From: Comamonas sp. lk
GTDB lineage: Bacteria; Pseudomonadota; Gammaproteobacteria; Burkholderiales; Burkholderiaceae_C
Assembly: GCA_945901215.1 (NCBI GenBank)
Contig: CAMDKE010000106.1
Location: 1 to 8,445 of the forward strand
Direction: 5' to 3'
DNA: 8,445 nt
The position numbers were made by a program, and so were the translations under genes. Below the pieces are notes generated by a model. The model was not told where the DNA came from. It worked only from the letters and a program-made list of their open reading frames with translations, and ran no database searches. Shown here in pieces: positions 5,766 to 8,445 of the stretch; position 1 is the stretch's first letter, and every line of letters begins with the position of its first letter.

Positions 5766-6868
5766 AAACACTGCGCAAACTGCTGTACCAAGAGGTTTTC
5801 ATCGCCGTTGCGGCGGTGACGGCGGCATTTGTGGGTCTGTTTTATTTTTTTGACTTTGTCGACGAGTTGCAATCCGTAGGGCGCAGCGGTGTTTTTGGCT
5901 ATTCGGTGGCCAAGGCATTGGTGTATGTGGCGCTCATGGTGCCCAGCCATGTGTATGAGTTGCTGCCGATTGCCGTACTCATTGGCACCATTTTCGTAAT
6001 GGCACGACTGGCCCAAAGCTCAGAGTTCACCATTTTGCGCACCAGCGGCCTGGGCCCCTGGCAAGCGCTCAGGGCCTTGTTGTCGCTGGGTATGGTGTTT
6101 GTTGCCCTGACCTTCGCGCTAGGCGACTATGCGGCTCCGCTGGCCGACAAAACCGCCCAACTGCTCAAAGCGCGTTTTCAGGGGCATCTGACGGTGGGCA
6201 AAACGGGGGCATGGATTAAGGAGCGACAAACCTACAGCAGCTTTTCGATTAACGTGGGAGCATTGGACAGCGACGCAGGCATGCGCGGGGTGCGGATTTT
6301 TGAACTTGATAACCAGGGCCGCATCGTCTCCATCACCGAGGCGGTGTCCGGCACGTTTGGCCCTGGGGAGTCCTGGCTGCTAAAAGGCGTTTCTCGTACC
6401 GAATACACGGACCCCAATGGACCCAATGCACGGGCCAATATCACCCACCACGACAGCTTTACCTGGCTTAACAAGGTCAGCGCCGAAATGGTTTCGGCCG
6501 CCGTTCTGCGCCCTGATCGCATGGGCACGATCGACCTGTTTCAGTACATGCGCCACTTGCAGGCCAATGGCCAGTCGGCCCAAAAGTACGAAATCCAGTT
6601 CTGGAAAAAGGTGTTTTACCCGCTGAGCTGCCTGGTGATGGTGATGCTGGCCTTGCCCTTTGCCTACCTGCATTTCCGCTCCGCAAGCATCACGCCTATG
6701 GTGTTTGGCGGCGTGATGGCTGGCATCAGCTTTGTGCTGCTAAACAACGTGGTGGGCGATGTGGGCTATTTGCACGGATGGCAGCCGTGGTTGACCGCAG
6801 CCCTGCCCGGTCTGATTTATTCCTTAGCCTCGCTGTCGGCATTTGGATGGCTGGTCATTCGCCGATGA
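5762..6868 (+). CDS. lptG: LPS export ABC transporter permease LptG
   Basis: LptG is the second permease subunit of LptB2FG. The 368 residues show likely helices at about 13-33, 62-82, 102-121, 284-304, 312-331 and 343-365, with the periplasmic jellyroll at roughly 125-260 and a coupling-helix segment QSSEFTILRTSGLG (85-98). The start is a GTG at 5762-5764, in a GTGA overlap with the lptF stop; this implies translational coupling and roughly equal amounts of the two subunits. The 3' end overlaps the next gene by another 4 bp. Confidence 0.97.
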   Translation: MKTLRKLLYQEVFIAVAAVTAAFVGLFYFFDFVDELQSVGRSGVFGYSVAKALVYVALMVPSHVYELLPIAVLIGTIFVMARLAQSSEFTILRTSGLGPWQALRALLSLGMVFVALTFALGDYAAPLADKTAQLLKARFQGHLTVGKTGAWIKERQTYSSFSINVGALDSDAGMRGVRIFELDNQGRIVSITEAVSGTFGPGESWLLKGVSRTEYTDPNGPNARANITHHDSFTWLNKVSAEMVSAAVLRPDRMGTIDLFQYMRHLQANGQSAQKYEIQFWKKVFYPLSCLVMVMLALPFAYLHFRSASITPMVFGGVMAGISFVLLNNVVGDVGYLHGWQPWLTAALPGLIYSLASLSAFGWLVIRR

Positions 6869-7296
6869 CGCCCGCTACGGTTTCTGGCGACGCAAAAAGC
6901 GCAGCGCCCGTGCGCGGAATCGTCTTGTTCGCCCACGGCTCGCGAGACCCTCTGTGGCATCGACCCATGCAGGCGGTGGCGCAGCGCATTTTGGAAAATT
7001 CCACCGGGCTGGCGGTGGAATGTGCCTACCTAGAACTTAGCACGCCTGATTTGCCCACCGTCTGCCAAAGCTTGCTCGCACGTGGGGTGCAGACGATCAC
7101 CATCATTCCGATGTTTTTGGGGGTGGGCAGACACGCGCGCGAAGACTTGCCGGTCTTAGTCACAGCGCTGCGTGCAGCCCATCCCGACGCGCACTTTGAA
7201 TTGCAGGGTGCCGTTGGGGAGGACCTGCGCTTGATCGCCCTACTGGCAGACATTGCCATAGAGCGCCCGATGAGCGGGGGCACCTTGTTTAATTGA
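6865..7296 (+). CDS. cbiX: CbiX/SirB-type sirohydrochlorin chelatase
   Basis: The 143-residue protein is a short single-domain class II chelatase of the CbiX(S)/SirB type. These insert cobalt or iron into sirohydrochlorin; iron gives siroheme, the cofactor of sulfite and nitrite reductase. H24 in LFAHGSRDP is the usual metal-binding histidine, and H90 in PMFLGVGRHAREDLP is the second conserved one; E57 in YLEL is also in the expected place. Many members have two such domains in tandem, whereas this has one and so should dimerise. The start is the ATG at 6865 in an ATGA overlap with the lptG stop; an upstream ATG at 6778 would sit deep in lptG. Metal choice cannot be read from sequence; iron is likelier given cysB next door. 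Confidence 0.9.
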   Translation: MTPATVSGDAKSAAPVRGIVLFAHGSRDPLWHRPMQAVAQRILENSTGLAVECAYLELSTPDLPTVCQSLLARGVQTITIIPMFLGVGRHAREDLPVLVTALRAAHPDAHFELQGAVGEDLRLIALLADIAIERPMSGGTLFN

Positions 7297-7312
7297 ACGA
7301 ATGCAGCATAAT
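7285..7312 (+). promoter_or_regulatory. Candidate cysB promoter
   Basis: TTGTTT (7285-7290) and CATAAT (7307-7312) are 16 bp apart, with a predicted start near 7319, about 20 bp ahead of the cysB ATG. The -10 matches 5 of 6 consensus positions but the -35 is weak. It overlaps the end of cbiX. No Shine-Dalgarno sequence is seen before cysB. Confidence 0.35.
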
Positions 7313-7336
7313 GAATACCTTCTATAGCTGATATTC
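7313..7336. promoter_or_regulatory. Inverted repeat before cysB, possible autoregulatory site
   Basis: GAATA (7313-7317) and TATTC (7332-7336) form a 5-bp inverted repeat with a 14-bp AT-rich centre, placed directly after the candidate -10 box. LysR-type regulators often bind such interrupted dyads, and CysB represses its own gene in enterobacteria. A site here would block transcription. The assignment to CysB is inferred. Confidence 0.25.
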
Positions 7337-7339
7337 GAT

Positions 7340-8293
7340 ATGAACCTTCACCAGTTTCGCTTTGTCCAAGAGGCGGTGCGCCGCAACCTCAATCTCACCG
7401 AGGCGGCCAAAGCCTTGCACACCTCGCAGCCCGGCGTTTCCAAAGCGATCATTGAGCTGGAGGACGAACTGGGTATCGAAATATTTGCCCGCCACGGCAA
7501 GCGCCTCAAACGCGTGACGGAGCCAGGTCAGCACGTGCTCAAAAGCATTGACCTGATCCTGCGCGAGGTGGGTAACCTCAAGCGCATTGGGGACCAATAC
7601 AGCCGTCAAGACAGCGGCACCTTGTCGATTGCCACCACCCACACCCAAGCGCGCTACGTGCTGCCGGAAAAAGTCGCTGCCCTGCGCGCAACCTTCCCCA
7701 AGGTAAACATCAGCCTGCACCAGGGCGCACCCGACCAGGTGGCACGCATGCTGATTGACGAAGTGGCCGAAATCGGCATCGCCACAGAATCACTGGCCGA
7801 CTACGCCGAACTGGTCACCCTGCCCTGCTACCAGTGGCAGCACATGCTGGTGATGCCCATCGACCACCCGCTGGCACAACAATCGCGCATCACGCTCGAA
7901 GAAGTGGCCCGCGAGCCACTCATCACCTACCACCCGTCGTTTACTGGCCGCACCAAGATCGACAAGGCCTTTGCCGCGCAAAAGCTCGAGCCGCGCATTG
8001 CGCTAGAAGCCATTGATTCGGACGTTATCACCACCTACGTGCGTTTAGGGCTGGGGCTGGGCATCGTGGCTGAGATGGCGGTGCGTGACATCATGGAGCA
8101 AGGTGGTAAAACCGGCCTGGTGGTGCGCCCGGCCGGCCATCTATTTGGCCAGAGTACTGCGCGTGTGGCCTTCAAGCGCAGCGCATATTTGCGCAACTTT
8201 GTCTACACCTTTGCCGAACTGCTGAGCAGCCGCCTGACCCGTGAAACCGTGGCGCGCGCCATGGCCGGGCAGATCAGCGACGCCGAACTCTGA
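7340..8293 (+). CDS. cysB: CysB-type LysR transcriptional regulator
   Basis: CysB activates sulfate assimilation genes in response to N-acetylserine or O-acetylserine and is antagonised by sulfide or thiosulfate. The 317 residues carry a winged helix-turn-helix at the N-terminus (about 3-60, including LNLTEAAKALHTSQPGVSKA) and a two-lobed effector domain from about 90. T100, T102, Q103 (in ATTHTQARYVLP), T149 and T202 fall at the same numbers as the anion-binding residues that I recall for Klebsiella CysB, so the ligand pocket appears intact. This argues for true CysB or its paralogue Cbl rather than a generic LysR protein. The ATG at 7340 gives the normal N-terminus. Following cbiX by 43 bp places it with siroheme synthesis; an aminotransferase follows after 20 bp. 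Confidence 0.94.
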   Translation: MNLHQFRFVQEAVRRNLNLTEAAKALHTSQPGVSKAIIELEDELGIEIFARHGKRLKRVTEPGQHVLKSIDLILREVGNLKRIGDQYSRQDSGTLSIATTHTQARYVLPEKVAALRATFPKVNISLHQGAPDQVARMLIDEVAEIGIATESLADYAELVTLPCYQWQHMLVMPIDHPLAQQSRITLEEVAREPLITYHPSFTGRTKIDKAFAAQKLEPRIALEAIDSDVITTYVRLGLGLGIVAEMAVRDIMEQGGKTGLVVRPAGHLFGQSTARVAFKRSAYLRNFVYTFAELLSSRLTRETVARAMAGQISDAEL

Positions 8294-8313
8294 ACCATTT
8301 GCTGCCGACGCCC

Positions 8314-8445
8314 ATGAACGCTCCCCGTACCCCCGCTTTGCAAACCCGCCTGCCCGCCGTGGGTACTACCATCTTCACCGTGATGTCGGCTCTGGCAACG
8401 CAGCACCAGGCGGTCAACCTGGGTCAGGGTTTCCCAGACTTTGCC
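8314..8445 (+). CDS. PLP-dependent aminotransferase, 5' part only
   Basis: The first 44 codons of a gene cut by the right edge. The peptide has TRLPAVGTTIFTVMSALA followed by VNLGQGFPDF, the characteristic N-terminal block of fold-type I class I aminotransferases of the methionine/kynurenine group (YbdL-like, often annotated methionine aminotransferase). These move the amino group of methionine or aromatic amino acids to 2-oxo acids. The PLP lysine lies outside the window. The start at the ATG at 8314 is 20 bp after cysB, so co-transcription is likely. The substrate is not decidable from this fragment; methionine would fit the sulfur context. Confidence 0.88.
   Translation, partial: MNAPRTPALQTRLPAVGTTIFTVMSALATQHQAVNLGQGFPDFA

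Noticed and set aside
6778..6864. Upstream ATG for the chelatase at 6778
   Set aside because: It lies inside lptG, and the extra 29 residues have no counterpart in the family; the ATG at 6865 gives the normal short CbiX length and a 4-bp overlap.
1..8445. CRISPR arrays, insertion sequences, transposase or toxin-antitoxin genes
   Set aside because: No regularly spaced repeats, terminal inverted repeats with a transposase, or small paired toxin-antitoxin frames were seen on either strand.

Overview
The window looks like a chromosomal segment of a betaproteobacterium, most likely a member of the Comamonadaceae (Rhodoferax/Polaromonas-like). This is inferred from the roughly 57-62% GC of the core genes, the protein flavour of HolC, PepA, LptF, LptG and CysB, and the gene order lptF-lptG-cbiX-cysB-aminotransferase. 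The assignment rests on reading the sequence, not on a database search.

Left part (1 to about 2590) is accessory in character. It holds a stand-alone two-CBS-domain protein on the minus strand in a clearly AT-richer stretch (about 45% GC), two DUF427 proteins facing each other tail to tail (185 aa on plus, 92 aa on minus), and a small MAPEG-family membrane protein on plus. The MAPEG gene has an unusually structured upstream region: a 12-bp perfect palindrome, then an inverted repeat and a C-run/TATAGT element set around a promoter-like sequence. Between the MAPEG gene and the tRNA lie a long imperfect hairpin and a 63-codon minus-strand open frame without a normal start, which looks like a gene remnant.

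Centre (2555 to 4641, minus strand): pepA (leucyl aminopeptidase) is followed after 8 bp by holC (DNA polymerase III chi subunit), then by tRNA-Ser(GGA) and a strong hairpin terminator. The pepA-holC pair is the classical proteobacterial order, but valS, which follows holC in enterobacteria, is replaced here by the tRNA.

Right part (4665 to the end, plus strand): lptF and lptG, the two permease subunits of the LPS export ABC transporter, start only 23 bp from the divergent pepA start. They overlap by 4 bp, and lptG overlaps by 4 bp with a CbiX-type sirohydrochlorin chelatase. A CysB-type LysR regulator follows, and then the first 44 codons of a PLP-dependent aminotransferase that runs off the right edge. 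The chelatase (siroheme for sulfite reductase), CysB (master regulator of sulfur assimilation) and probably the aminotransferase (methionine/aromatic type) form a sulfur-metabolism group attached to the LPS export genes.

I did not find a convincing new multi-gene system, CRISPR array, insertion sequence or prophage. The most interesting leads are the operator-like architecture before the MAPEG gene, the coding remnant beside the tRNA, the paired DUF427 genes, and the translational coupling of a siroheme chelatase to lptG.
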